A stretch of DNA of 64,000 bases from Lethocerus indicus (taxonomy: Eukaryota > Arthropoda > Insecta > Hemiptera > Belostomatidae): contig JACDQD010000010.1 in the NCBI GenBank assembly GCA_019843655.1, positions 2,711,637-2,775,636 on the forward strand, read 5' to 3'. Positions 1 to 12,325 of the stretch are shown one piece after another. Position 1 is the first letter of the stretch. The number at the start of each line of letters is the position of its first letter. Below the pieces are notes generated by a model. That model did not search any database. It had not been told where the DNA came from and worked only from the letters and a program-made list of their open reading frames with translations. A program made the position numbers and the translations under genes.

Positions 1-239
1 CAAATGTCGCGGCCCAAGTTCTCACTCCGAAGTAGTAAACTTCCTCCGAAGTTTACTTGGACAAAAGAAAGGCTTTCCAGTCGGTCATGGGTCTTTTTAG
101 CGAAACCGTCTCTTGATAATCAGGATGTCGGAGCGGTACAAAAACTTTCTGTGTTTACCCTCCTAGGATACGAGAAAATTAATTTTCTCTCTCACGACTC
201 ACTTGTTCTTAACCTGGACCGCTTTCGGCGTCATGCCAT

Positions 240-335
240 CGTCTCTTTAATACAGGTATGTGTAAATGTTTTGCTCTCAACACTGACTGGCGACTTGTTC
301 TTTAGCCTTAACTTCGTTGGGAATACTTTTCCTCC
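240..335 (+). repeat. Family-1 dispersed repeat, fragment
   Basis: TTTTGCTCTCAACACTGACT and then CTTGTTCTTTAGCCTTAA match 14822-14880 and the complement of 63660-63715. The 134-codon frame that covers this region is therefore a repeat by-product and not a gene. Confidence 0.55.
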
Positions 336-1944
336 TTTCCGAGCTTACCACCATATCCTTGTCCTTGCACACGGAGGCACTCGTAGAAGAAGAAACCTCG
401 CAGTTTAATTAAAATAAAATTAGTTAATTTCAGTCCTGATAGGGGCGTTATAATCCTCTCAAGCAAGATTCAAATTTCGGAATAATTGAAATTGTCTCCT
501 CTGCAACGGTTATTCATGGATCCTGTCCCGTAGCTTGTTGAATAATAAGAAGATCATGAATTATCACTTTACGTGCTCATCATCTTATACCAATTAATGG
601 GGTTTATCGCATTAGCGTGTCAATTTTGTCGGCGGTTTGTAATGACCGCAATTATCGTTTCCGATACCGGCCGTTAACCGAACTGATTGTGCCTGGGGTT
701 AGCGTGACCAGGAATTTGCGGTAAGATTCCTCCAGTGTCAAGGAGTAATTGGCCGGCTCTCCTAATACCCCTGCAGACAGGCAGGGAGGGCTATCAACGC
801 CGGTTTAATAATCAACCCGATTGGAGAGGCCTAAGGCCCAAGGCTAAAAGCTCACTTCCGTTAGGACGCAATTTATAGCCCTTTATTAGCGTTATTATAA
901 TTACTATCACTCAATTAGGGCTTGCACGGTGACTGCGGTCAAATCGAACATCGTTACTAATTAGAAACGGGTACAAATATTTTGACTATTAACCTGCAAT
1001 ATGGGAGAATTCGACACCAAATACTGATTAGGTCCTCGCATATTAACAGAACTCTGATAGCTGAAAACTGTTCATTAGGTATAATTGAACGACTTACTGA
1101 AATTAAGCGAATAAATTGTCTCTAGCCAACGCAGTATATTGTGAAGGTTTCTGCTTCCTAATAGAGCTGAAATAAAATTCTGAAGATTTCGGTTCGATTT
1201 CGGCTCGCGACCAAATGCCCGCATTAGGTTAAGAAATATAGATTTTCCAGAACGCGCATAGATAGAAACAATAATAGGACATTAGGTAGAAATAATTCAC
1301 ACATAAAAATCGAACTGCTAAAAACACCGCGCAGATAACTTTCCATCCTGGAGACACTGATACAAATTATTATCGAAAAAACTATTAGAATAATAACATT
1401 TAGGATAGAATACTGATAACAATATCAATAATTAGTAATCCGCTCAGAGCCTATTAAAAAAAGAGTGAAGAGAAAATCGTAAGTGATAATATTTTATAGG
1501 TGTTAATGTTATTTCTATTGACTTTAAGGTTTGCGAAAATTTCATTTCTCTCCTATTCAAATATTTGTCGCTTAATGCGTATCCGGATTTTATAATTTCA
1601 AACCATGTCGATGATATCATCCGGGTTTGTTGATGTGGTGATGTGGTTTCTCGGTGAGGGGAAGGGATCCAAATTGGGAAAACAGAGTTTTCTCCCGGTC
1701 GCTTGGTTACTGGGGCTCCACGCTCCACCGCTCGTTTCGAAACCTCTACGCCCGACGGAGTTTTAATATTCACTAGTCCCGACCCGGATTTCAATTATTT
1801 TTAAATCCCAACACCTATAGACTAGTCGGCCAGCTGAAGAGGGTTGCGTTTAACGTTTTACGTGCATCTTATTTTAATCAAATATCGAATAGGACTGCAG
1901 TATTAATGTAAAGGAAGTTACAGGAAATATCAGTATTTCATTCT
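336..1944. other. No gene seen
   Basis: AT-rich sequence with scattered stops in all frames. A 116-codon minus frame (1444-1794) shows no domain or splice support. Confidence 0.5.
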
Positions 1945-1992
1945 GTCGTCTGGATGGCATGTTTTGCTCTCAATAATGCCTGGCTACGTATC
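1945..1992 (+). repeat. Family-1 dispersed repeat, fragment
   Basis: GGATGGCATGTTTTGCTCTC then AATAATGCCTGGCT matches the family-1 consensus seen at 63660-63720 (complement), including the upstream GGTGGCAT part. Confidence 0.45.
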
Positions 1993-2239
1993 TTGGACGG
2001 AACCGAGAAGTCACAGCATTTATGTTGAAATACAGTTTTCAATCCTATTTAGAGTTTATCTCGAGTGTTGTATAGAGCAGCACCGCAGATTTTTACAGAG
2101 GATAGATGCTCTTATCCGAAAAATTATTACCCCATTCCAGCAATAATATATTCAGTACAGAACATTGATACTTCCTTTATCGTATATCTTCCGGGTATTC
2201 GTACCGAAATTTAAATGTGGGCGCCCCGACAATTTTTCA

Positions 2240-2295
2240 TTATTAATCTCCTCCACGCCGAAGACGCGAATTCCCCGTAGGGGCGCGGCCCTCTG
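2240..2295 (-). repeat. Family-1 dispersed repeat, distal fragment
   Basis: The minus strand reads GCGCCCCTACGGGGAATTCG then CGTCTTCGGC. This parallels GCGCCCTTAGGGGGGATTCG at the complement of 63590-63620 and the plus-strand copy near 6500. Confidence 0.35.
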
Positions 2296-5200
2296 AATAA
2301 ATAAACGGTTGCCTGCCTGAAATTTAATCCCATATAAGTGGATGGGCGTGTAGAGCGCCAGGTGAGGGGGGGATACTTATGCGAAGCTTTCCTCGGGGAA
2401 ATCTTTCCCGTCGGGTCTTACGCTCAACTGAAAAGTGTCCGGTAATTGCTTTATTGTATCGGATTCCTCATCACTTCCAGCTATTTATTTTATCTTAACT
2501 CCATATGCAGGTTATACAGGCTCGGATGGAATTGTATTGTTGATTTGACTGGGATTTTATTGTATATTAAAAATTGGCGCATTGCAGAGTCCAGTGCCTG
2601 CTTGTGGTTGTACGGGTGTCACTATCCACAAAATATCTAACCAGATTATCGAAGGAAAATTGATTATTATAACGATTATAATGTTCGTCATATAAGTATA
2701 TACTTATATATAATTTAAATAAATAAATACCCGTGGACTGATTGCAGATTAATGATAATAGTCGAAGTTAGTAATGATAATATGCTCGGGTTCTGCCGGT
2801 GGCCTTATCGTGTACAAGTATCGTACCAAAGAAGTTGGAGCAGAGCATTGCCAGGCTGGGTCTCAATTTGCGAGTGCAGCGCCAGCTGCAGGTGGCAGTT
2901 ATATTGAAGACTTGTGCTATTGTCAGGCTGTTCTCAACTTGGAGGGATAACCGCGCTGCTTTGTGCCTTAATGTAGATTAAACGTTAAAGTTTAAATTAC
3001 TGCCCGGAAAAGGTGAAAACTTGCAATTATTTTAGTTTCGGCGTTCCTTTTTCTATTTCCTTTAATCCAGCTATTAATACTGTCGACTTGGTTTTCAAAA
3101 GAATTGTAGCAGTGAACCACCTTTTCTATTGAAAATCATAATCGGTTCCAAATTTAGACCCACTGCTCGAATAAAATAATCAGTCATTAAAACGGTCTGC
3201 TCTTCGAGTGAGGGTGGAAGGGACCCGCTTCGTGCCCATTCATATTTCCCGAGGAAACGTCCGCAAATAGGAAATGGAAATCGTTTTTCGCGGAAAGGTG
3301 AACGGAAGGGGAGAGCTTTCCAAAAATAAACCGTGCCGACGCCTGAGAGTGACAACTTTAAATCTATTTATTTTCTTACTTCTTCTTGTTGGGGGAGGCG
3401 CCTCCACGGAAGTGCTCGGTGCCCGATCAATCAGCGTCCCTCCTGGCCCAACCCTCAATTAAACCAACCCCACGATTTAACAGTACGCATTTTAACCCTT
3501 TTTCATCCTCCCTCCTTAGCATCCCCTCTCGTACGGAGTAATTTTTCTGGCAGTAATTACAACAGGTTAATAACACCCTAAGATAGAGTAAGGGCATGAA
3601 TCAACTGTAGTTTATCGGCTCCTCCCTCTTTGCCGTCTTGTAACGACACTTTTTGATTAGAAGCAATGTTTGCTATGGAGTTTGCAATGTTTGTTACGGG
3701 ACAAACTAGGAAACTGAATTCCTTCGAGTTTACTGGAGCTTACCAGTTACTTTCCACAATCAACGGTTGGCGGTTAAAGGAACGAGGCGTAGACGCCTCG
3801 ACCCGGGACCAGATCCTGATGGCGGAATTTTCATTCACTTGAAAATTGAAACTTTGATTGAGAATTTAAAATTACAACTGAAAGAGTAGTTATTATTACC
3901 TAAGGTCCGGCAAGATTGCATAATACGCGCATAACGGCCAAAGTTGCCAATTGCGCTGTACAAACAAGAATAAAATAAGGATTGCGTAATACTTTGGGGG
4001 GAACCTCGGGTAGCACGTGTTGAACCTGTCCGTGATTCTTTCTGATTTAAAAAAACTTGAGCGACTTCCAGTAGAAAAGTTTATTCCGTTTCCCGTGTGC
4101 GGTTTGAAAGAGTAGTTGTTCTGCCATTCAAATCTGTAATTTTCTTATCAAAACAAAGAGATTACGGTCCTTAGTGCTGTGCGTCGCGGAATATATATTT
4201 TAAAAAACGACGTGTCGCGTGAATTGACGTTCCGTTCAAATTGAAACGTATGTGCATTCTGCACGCACGCATTATCATTATTCAGGGAAACGGCGCACGG
4301 CGTTCGTGTACGAGTAGACCCGCATAACGCCCGTGTGTTGCGTGCATAGCCGCCGGGCGCGCCGTAATCAATAGGTTAGCAAATTCTTCGGTATCAAGCT
4401 GTCTTTAATACAATCTCGCATGGAATATTTCCCCGCACAAATCTATTTGAATAATATAGATCGGACCATTACCCACTGAATCTATTCTTTTGTATGTTTA
4501 AAACCTAGTAAACTAATATAAAACAGTTATATGGAAACAATACAGGATTAATAATAGCTTCAATTTCAAATTAAAATTAATGCCCTACCTCATTTCACTT
4601 ATTTGGTCTATGTGGATGAGAAACTTATTGATATAAAGATTATAGATATTTTTGACAGGGCTTGTGAGAGCGATGGTGTAACTCGTTATCGTTCTTATCG
4701 TACCTCGTGAACCTGACGATGTAACCAGTTCCGAAACGCCGGAAGCAGACGACCAATAATCAGACAGTTAATTCCATTTGGGAAGAGAACTAACCCATCT
4801 CGTTAGCTCCCTCAGGTGTAATCTCGGGTAGATGGCTCATCGCTGATGCCCGAAATCCTCCCCCTAGTATTAATTAGTACGCGACCTTACTGGAAGTTTC
4901 ATAACAATAACTCTACGGCTAATTTATCCGTCCTGTGATTTTCATCACGATCGTCATTACGATCATTTCAAATATTTTGGGTCGCCGTACATATTAAATT
5001 ACGGGTGGTTTACCCACATAACGTTTGCCCTCACGGGCAATTTCGGGCTTATAATTACGAATGTAAATTACCCGGATCTTCTACACTAATATTAATCTTA
5101 GCCCGCTATTCGGGTCCATTTAATCTCTCTTCGCAGGAAGCTTCGCGAGAAATTTCCGGACTAATCTGGCATTCAATTAGCGAGAGGTTTAAATGAAAAC

Positions 5201-6229
5201 AGGATCCTCAGAGTGACACAACACACTCACACACACACACACACACACACACACTCGACACACTGGTTCAATTACAATTACCGAGGGACGACTTCCTCTC
5301 TTAAACGCCGTAAGAGCGCTTAAGTTTTACACTCGCGTTCAGTCACCCACTGACACACAAATATATACATACGTATACACACAGACGCGGGCACACACAC
5401 AAAGTCAAAAGGGGCGTCGTTGAGGGTTTATATTTTCCGTGTCCTGGAACTGGAATGTTATTAAAAGACTTTACAGTTTTTCCCCAAGGTGATTTAACGC
5501 ACAATCATTTGGCTTTATTTCTTGAGTAAATTTTGAACTTACGGTGTGAGTATCATTCTTGGACGTACTCTCCGCGGGTCAATTTACGCCATAATATTGG
5601 GAACTATTTCACTCCGAGAAATTCCCCTCGTGGGAATTGAACATTTTAAAAATAAAATTGCGTAGAGAGATTAATTAACTTATTTAGGTAACTACCTTAG
5701 CAAAAACTGTCGATATGGTTTCTTAACATTTAGTCCAGTTTAAAGTGATTCTAAGATAGAACTTCGGAAACAGAAGTGAAATTGTGTTTAATAAAGAATT
5801 GCCGACAGGAATAAATCTGTCCTTTACTCAAGTCAAATAGAGCCCACGTTTTCTTTTCAAGGATTCGACAGTATTTGATTTCAAGTTCCGAGAGTATTTA
5901 AATTAAGTGGACCGATGAATAATTTCCCCCGGCAGTTCGGTTGTGTCAGTAACAGGTGTCCCGGCGGCGTTCGGGAATTCACCGACCGAACCCGCATTCA
6001 ATTTGCAAAGTCTCAACTAAAACCTGACAAGCAACTCCGCTCTAAGGGCTAAGAGGGCTGAACTCGAATTAGCGTCGCGGTCGAGCTGCGGCGGCCCCCT
6101 CCTTAATCCAAAGCCCGTCGGGTTTCTATCTCCTCTTCCGTGCAATTCTCACTTTATTTCACCTTATTAATTATTAACGTTTTTTAGAAACTAATAATTG
6201 TTATAATTTTGTATCTCCTTGAACGTATG
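2296..6229. other. No gene seen, CpG patch near 4220-4375
   Basis: AT-rich DNA. A small CpG-rich patch at 4220-4375 contains GCACGCACGC and GGGCGCGCCG, with no exon that can be supported. The (AC)n tract at 5217-5254 lies in the middle. Confidence 0.45.
5217..5254. repeat. (AC)n microsatellite
   Basis: A CA/AC dinucleotide run interrupted by one CTC. Shorter CA-rich stretches follow near 5340-5400. Confidence 0.9.
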
Positions 6230-6285
6230 TTAGGCCGGTTTCGACTTTTAGCCATTGTCGGACAGCGTTGACTCAGTTATATAGC
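6230..6285 (-). repeat. Decayed family-2 hammerhead-like motif
   Basis: The minus strand reads CTGTCCGACAATGGCTAAAA, then GTCGAAACCGGCCTAAC. This is similar in layout to the hammerhead-like arm at 58357-58420, but the CTGAAGA core is broken. Confidence 0.3.
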
Positions 6286-6424
6286 GAGGTACTTGAGCAC
6301 GTTGGTTGTTCAAGACTTAAATGGCTGATTACAATGGGCATTTTTAGTTCTCTCTCTCGTTTTGTTGGCATAAGGAATTTTTTGCACTGATTTTTATTTT
6401 ATAAAAATAAAAATCCGAACCAAT

Positions 6425-6560
6425 TTATTAACCTCATCATCGGTGAATCTTCCTTTGGGACACTATTTTTCCGAACGAAGCGCCTTATCCCAGAGACGCC
6501 CCGTAGGGACGTTCGCGTAGTCTGCTGACGACGGGAGAAACCTCGCAGACGGCAAACCGT
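6425..6560 (+). repeat. Family-1 dispersed repeat, distal half
   Basis: CGGTGAATCTTCC, CGAACGAAGCGCC, GTAGGGACGTTCGCG, GTCTGCTGACGACGGGAGAA and CCTCGCAGACGGC follow one another in the same order as on the complement of 63540-63650. This is the longest match to the distal half of the family. Confidence 0.55.
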
Positions 6561-6652
6561 AATCCACTTTCCGCGGATATTGGAACGCTGGGAATAAACC
6601 CTTCCTCTGTGAATTGTCTCAGCTCTGCATAATGATATATATAGCCTTGCAC

Positions 6653-6653
<1 letters not shown>

Positions 6654-6695
<42 letters not shown>
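6654..6695. repeat. (AT)n microsatellite
   Basis: An uninterrupted TA run. It lies about 145 bp from a second run at 6841-6883. Confidence 0.95.
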
Positions 6696-6696
<1 letters not shown>

Positions 6697-6836
6697 TAGG
6701 AGGTCCCTTTCGATTCGCTCGCCAACCTCAGGGGGTGGGGACTCCCCTCCGTAAGGAAAAGCGATTGAGTGATGCACAAAGGAGAAATTTCTCATTATTG
6801 TATCGTTTCCATGGGAATGATTATATTTTCGGTGAC

Positions 6837-6840
<4 letters not shown>

Positions 6841-6883
<43 letters not shown>
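6841..6883. repeat. (AT)n microsatellite
   Basis: An uninterrupted AT run followed by ACATACAA. It produces a meaningless IYIYIY stretch in translation. Confidence 0.95.
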
Positions 6884-6887
<4 letters not shown>

Positions 6888-9470
6888 CAACACAGTAATG
6901 ATCCTGTAGTAGTCAATTATTAAATTCTATAATGCGGTAGTACGGACTCAATACCGTAATGTGGAGCCTGCGTCACCATGGAGACGGTTCCGATTGCCTA
7001 CTTGAGTGCGAGCGCACTCCAACCTCGAGGGCCCTCCCGGCCAACCCGGACAAAACACCGAACAAGCCGGAATCGCGGAGATAAAAAAAAAAAAACTGGC
7101 GCCCGGAAATACGAGAGGTCGGAAATGCACTTGCGGAGAAAGATTAGTGCCCTGTTAGGTCTAGCCAGCAATTTTTTCCTCAGCCACTCGAACTTCAAGC
7201 CCCCCCCCGTCCTAGACCCGAACGGTATAACTTAGTCTCCCACTTGAAGTGTTGCCTAGGTCATGCGATTTTCAACCGTATTCCCGGCCCATTAATATTC
7301 TTTTCTTAGTTACCGTAATTGACATATAAGATAACAGCCCATAAAACGGAATGACTCCCAACAATGAACTGAATTCCCGGCGGAAGATAATCTGGGCACT
7401 TTATGCATTTTTGTTATATAATCGACGCGTAATTTAAATTCATAATAATCGTGTTTCTGTACTGAGGTCTGAGCTGTTGTAGGATAATGAAGAGGAAGGT
7501 CGACATAACAAGTCCGAGGTATTATTAGGAAGGCCGTTGTAATACTAGTCCCCCGCGTACTGGAATTAGTAGAAAGGGAATTAGTAGTAAGTCTGTTGGT
7601 AATAAATTGTGTTTGACTGAACAGCTGAGAGGACGAGGCCGGCGTCCCACTTCAAAACCCAGCGTAAATATTTGTCGCTCCGATATCCCCTGGGATGTGA
7701 TAATTTTCGAGTCCTCCCCAGCAGATAAATCCTGGGGGCCCCTATTCCCCCGGGGGTTTACCAACAACAACACCATTTTATGACTGTAATTCACAGTCTT
7801 TTGCCCACAACTGATGTATACTGCCCGTGTGATGTCCACCTTGATGTGTGTAAATGACCCTCACGTAAAATTCAACAATCTATAATTACATATTCATGAA
7901 ACGTTTCAGAACATCTCGTTCAACACGCGAATTTCCTAATTTATATTTGCCGGGCTGTCGAGATTCTGACCCGATATCCTGACGAAGCTGTTTTCCGAAA
8001 ATAGCTTCAAAATCAGTTGCGCTGGAGAGAGAGAGAGAGAGAGATGGCTATGGGGGGGGGGAGTAAATGAAATCTCGAACAATTTTCGTAGGATTGAAGT
8101 CGGAAGAGGAGTGGGAGGGGACAAATGGAAGTGAAATCTAGTTCCGGAGGTGTAACTATTGGATATTTTTAATCACGGTCCATCCGGGTTGGACGAGTCT
8201 TTCCGCCCTGGTAATTGAATACTTGCCGCATCGCCCGGGGACTTTTTGTGACGGTTGAGACGCAATTATCGAGGAGATTGGCAGTCGACAAGAAGGAGGC
8301 GGGGATGAGGCTCGCAGCCCCCAATCAACACGGACCCCCCTTCGAGCATGCCCACTTCCGGTGTTAAACAGGGCAGGAAACCGGAGGTACAAATAAACCC
8401 AGAGACAATGAATGAGTTGTAGATATATTAAAATACATCCAAAATCTTATCAAATATTATTTAAAAAATTTCAGTATTTATGCTGATATTTCTGATATAT
8501 AAAGGGGAACACAAAGTAGAATAATAGGAGACCGAAATACGAGGTTTATTATTCTTACTGGGTGCGCTAACACACAATATAGAATACTTATAACTAAATC
8601 TACTACTTATATTACTGTGAGCCCCCAATGTAACCTCTATAAAATGTATTGTGTAAGTATCTAGTTCTACTGTTTGTTTCATATAATTCTTATTGTAAGG
8701 AATTTATTCGAAGTGGACATCGATGGAGCGCCCGTTGGAATTCAATTATCTATGAATTAATCGCTTCGTGGAGCAATCTCGGAAACTTTCTGCTCGGCGA
8801 TTAAACCCCGTCCTAGTCGATTGGCTCCGGTTGTTTAGACTAGAATTCGAATCCAATTATTCTCAGAATGGAAGGCACTAGGCGGGATGCAATAATCCGT
8901 AGCAGGTGGGGGAGGGATTATCCTGCAGGCGAATAGGGGGGACTGCTCTTCCTGCGTATCAATTATTATCCGCGTAGTTTACACCCAAGGTCCCGAAATA
9001 AACAGCGAAGTTTGTCAACCATAACTGGGCTAAACATAGTTTAAACGTCGCAGGTAGGTTATTTGGTTAGGTGAGCTTTAGTGTGGGACTTACACTGTTT
9101 CCTTGTAACGCTATAAGTTGACCCCTACTGACTAGAGATTGTACCTAATGTTATTTAGTTTTCAGCTAGACTACTACTTCTCCCCACCGGTATTGTCCTT
9201 ATGAGTAGGTCGGCCCCAGAACACGTCCAGGCCGTAAACTGACCCCAAGGGATAAACCGTAGACTCGGCCATTTTATTTCTGGTAGTCTGCACACAACGC
9301 GACAAGAACTGAACTTTTTTCATTTCCACCGTCCGACTGACCTATCTCTAAATTTCCACTTTGTCTCATTACATATATATAAGTTAAAAAAGGTTTCATA
9401 ACCATGGACTAATCTAACTAGGGTGTCGTCCAATACTTAACTGTCTCCTCGTTTATTGTCTTTGTCCTTT

Positions 9471-9474
<4 letters not shown>
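6884..9474. other. No gene seen
   Basis: An ATG with a good vertebrate-style context (CACCATGG) occurs at 6978, but its 85-codon frame is low in complexity and crosses a poly-A run. I do not support it as a gene. Confidence 0.4.
8025..8044. repeat. (GA)n microsatellite
   Basis: A short GA run followed by a poly-G stretch near 8052-8061. Confidence 0.9.

Positions 9475-9535
<61 letters not shown>
9475..9535. repeat. (AT)n microsatellite
   Basis: About 30 uninterrupted TA units, the longest such tract in the window. Confidence 0.95.
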
Positions 9536-9537
<2 letters not shown>

Positions 9538-10485
9538 CAGTCTTTGATGATATTCAGGTCAGCGAGTCGTCTGTATTTCTGTGTTCTTCTAAAGTGATTT
9601 AACTCTTCTTCGAGACCTTTCTTAACTTGTACCCAGCCTTTCTCCCACTTGTTAATTAGGTTACAACGAGAATATACTGTCCTGAAAAATGTCTCATATA
9701 CGCTGTTGTTACGCACGATGAGTCGGCACTTTTACAAGTGTCGTAGTATTACCTTTCATACACTTTCAGAACTGGGAGGGGTCGTCTTGTGTGACCCCCT
9801 TTTCTTTTTCCTTTTGTCTTTCTTACACTGTAGTGTTTTAAAAAACATCTCTCCAGAGTCTAAACCCTTCTCTTTCTTCCGGCAACTCTCGGCTTTTGTC
9901 TTTCCAGGCCCTTTTTAATTTGTCTCGGTCTGTCCGTCAAGATAGTCAATTGGTCTCTAGAGTGGAAAATGTTAATTTTTGGTGATTGAAGAGAGGAAAT
10001 GGGTGAAATTGTCAGATATGTCAAGTTTCTACCTACAATTATTATTCACATGAAGCATAAACTAATTATGAAGTATATGGAAATATTCTAGAACAATTGT
10101 TAAATAAATATTATGGGAGATATTTAATACGATATATTTTATTTTTACATTCTATTATTTAACTTATATAGTAGCACTGACATGTCGTAAGGTGCATAAA
10201 TGATCTCATTGCCTTGTATAAGAAACGTCAAAAAAATATCTGAAGGACTCAATTACTTTGTGAAGAACAGCAATGATATTCTGCCGACATATTTCAATGA
10301 TTTAGTGTAACAGTCGTCGAGCATGAAGTAAATTATTTGTTTGCCTCCGTCCAACTGGAAGATAACACGTTTCAAGTGTTAAAGTTAAGTTGGGTCAACG
10401 GTGATGTCCCGAGAGGGGATGGTAGGTGCGAGAGCTGTCCTTAGGGACTATAAAGGTTAAATTACTGAGGTAGAAGGGAGCGGCC

Positions 10486-10911
10486 TTGGGACTGGGCTAC
10501 CTGTTTATTTTGAAACTTACTTCACCCTGCGTGCATGTCTGTGTGTATGTTGATGTGAGGAACACAGGTAAGAGGAATAATTTAATGGATTGCAGCTGGG
10601 GGAATAATCCATTAGCGCCTGTTTCGGCTATTGTAGTCATGCATCAGGAGTATTTCACAACCGTGATGGAACACCGTAAAACTATTATGTTATTGGAATA
10701 CAGATTTTTGAATTTGTGTGTGTTTTTCCACTTTGAAACGTGGGAAGCACCTCGAAGAGCATTTGCAGAGCTCAACTTCGTCCGACCCGCTGAAGGTCCT
10801 ATTAACGAGGAGAAACTTCAAGAAAGAATTTTTCCCCAAATTCCAACAAGACCAGTTATGGGACTAACAAAAAAGAAGGAATTGACTTTCATGCCTCTGG
10901 ACGCGGATTGA
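10486..10911 (+). CDS. Open frame with coding-like C-terminal half; terminal exon or retrocopy of unknown protein
   Basis: About 141 codons stay open to a TGA at 10909-10911. The last 55 residues or so (from about 10742) look like real protein. They are polar, balanced and free of low complexity, including NEEKLQERIFPQIPTRP and the ending KKKELTFMPLDAD. The first half is less convincing, with a CVHVCVYVDV run produced by a TG-rich stretch, so the true exon may begin at an internal acceptor such as the AG at 10691-10692 or 10745-10746. An AATAAA overlaps the stop codon and a second AATAAA leads into an A-run near 10970-10981. This fits either a short 3' UTR or the tail of a processed copy. I do not recognise the family and assign no function. 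A GC-rich island follows directly. Confidence 0.35.
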   Translation: MGLGYLFILKLTSPCVHVCVYVDVRNTGKRNNLMDCSWGNNPLAPVSAIVVMHQEYFTTVMEHRKTIMLLEYRFLNLCVFFHFETWEAPRRAFAELNFVRPAEGPINEEKLQERIFPQIPTRPVMGLTKKKELTFMPLDAD

Positions 10912-11029
10912 ATAAAGTCGGGACGTGCCCTGACGTGTAAATGAAATTATTTTTACTCTATTTTCCTGTAATAAAAAAAAAATTCGGCGTCGTGACCGGG
11001 GTTAGGGCCCAAAACCTAAATCCCATCGC

Positions 11030-11470
11030 AGTTTGGGCAACGGGAGGAGTGCTGGGGCGGGGGTGGGGGTTATCGTATGGAACAAAACCCAAATTACAGG
11101 GCCTACGCTGGGTGGGGTGTCCGCCGCGAATTTGCGTGCGTGACCGCGCGTGCGCGCCCGTGCGTGCGCCAGTGTGCGGGTGCCCGGCCAGAATGGGCAA
11201 TTTATCTTTTGATCCTTCGTCCTTCACTCACCCCCCAACCGCCCCTCCGCCACCATCACCGCCGCTTCCCCGAAGTCCCTCGGGTCCGTGGATTTGAACC
11301 AAATTAGACGCGCCTTCTCCGGGGTGTGGGATTAGCGCGCGCCTAGACCCCCGGGGGAGGAATGAAAGGGCGAGGGGGCGGTGAGGGGGTGGGAGAGCAC
11401 CGGGATTATAATCGGGTGAGAGGGAGGTTGGGGAAAGGGGTTGTTGACGGTAGAGCGAGGGGCGAATCGA
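11030..11470. other. GC-rich, CpG-rich island
   Basis: GC content rises sharply above the surroundings. There are many CG dinucleotides, CGTGCGCG-type alternation near 11135-11165 and G-runs (GGGGGTGGGGG, GGGGGAGG). Several overlapping frames on both strands stay open here only because stops are rare in such DNA. It follows the candidate terminal exon at 10486-10911 and could be a promoter or enhancer island. No TATA box or clear first exon is visible. Confidence 0.35.
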
Positions 11471-12254
11471 TATATCGAATCTGGGGAAGGAGCATCCCCC
11501 ACGTAAGGCTTGTCACTGCAAATCGTTCCCCGACTCGGGAAAACAATGATTTCGGTCTCATCTCATCTGTTTGGTCCCACGCCAGACACGCATTGTCATT
11601 CCAAATTCAACACATTAACAGGTATTATTAATAGAGGAGTTGTGGCAGCTAATATCAGTTCTGGACCCTAAACAATAACAAATTTATCCAATGCCCGAGA
11701 AGCTTCAATTCAATGTAATTAAGTCCTATATGTCCCTGACCTTGCCATACTAAAATACTTCTGAATTACACACTATTCTGGTTTAGCAACAATTTAGCAA
11801 CAAGAAAATTCACTACCTTTAAGTATATAGATTACTGTTAATAACAGTGCAGACATGCGCCATTATAAGATTGCTTTATACGATATTGTATTTCTATTGT
11901 AAAATATGCAAAACAGTTCTTGGGAAAGATTAAGAGGCGGCACAACCGCTGAAAGCAGAAATGAGAGAATGATCAAGAGGAATATACGGGCGGAACTAGT
12001 AAAGCCACAGTGTTAATATGCAGTTCGTGAGATAAAAATAAAATGTACTAGCTACCTCCAATGAATAAAAAGGAAGCTCATGAATACAATATAGTGCACT
12101 AGAATTCTTGGGAGCTTTATGGGTCAAGTATATTAATTTAATGCAGCCTTACTTCTTCCGTATTATCTATTAGACTTTCCACTTTATTAGGAATAGTCAC
12201 GTTCCTTCAAGATGAAAACATTTTCTAGAAATATATCTTCGTATTACCATCGTC

Positions 12255-12325
12255 CGTTTTAACTCGCTGATTTTGTCTTATGCTAGACCGGTTTCGTCTC
12301 TGAAGGTATTGTTGAGGGTATCCGT
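12255..12325 (-). repeat. Decayed family-2 arm
   Basis: Reading the minus strand gives GAAACCGGTCTAGCATAAGAC followed by an AAATCAGCG end. This matches the right arm of the elements at 31597-31682 and 58357-58420 over about 40 bp with scattered changes. The CTGAAGA part is degraded to a TTCAGAGAC-type sequence. Confidence 0.45.

Noticed and set aside
4..408. 134-codon plus-strand frame at the left edge
   Set aside because: It contains a family-1 repeat fragment (near 266-318), has no recognisable domain and lacks splice support.
6735..6923. Frame with an IYIYIYIY run, and a similar one at 9453-9716
   Set aside because: The run is translation of (AT)n microsatellite DNA.
11285..11360. Possible minus-strand tRNA (GGTTCAAATCC B-box-like sequence)
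   Set aside because: The T stem does not pair and no A box or acceptor stem is present at the right distance.
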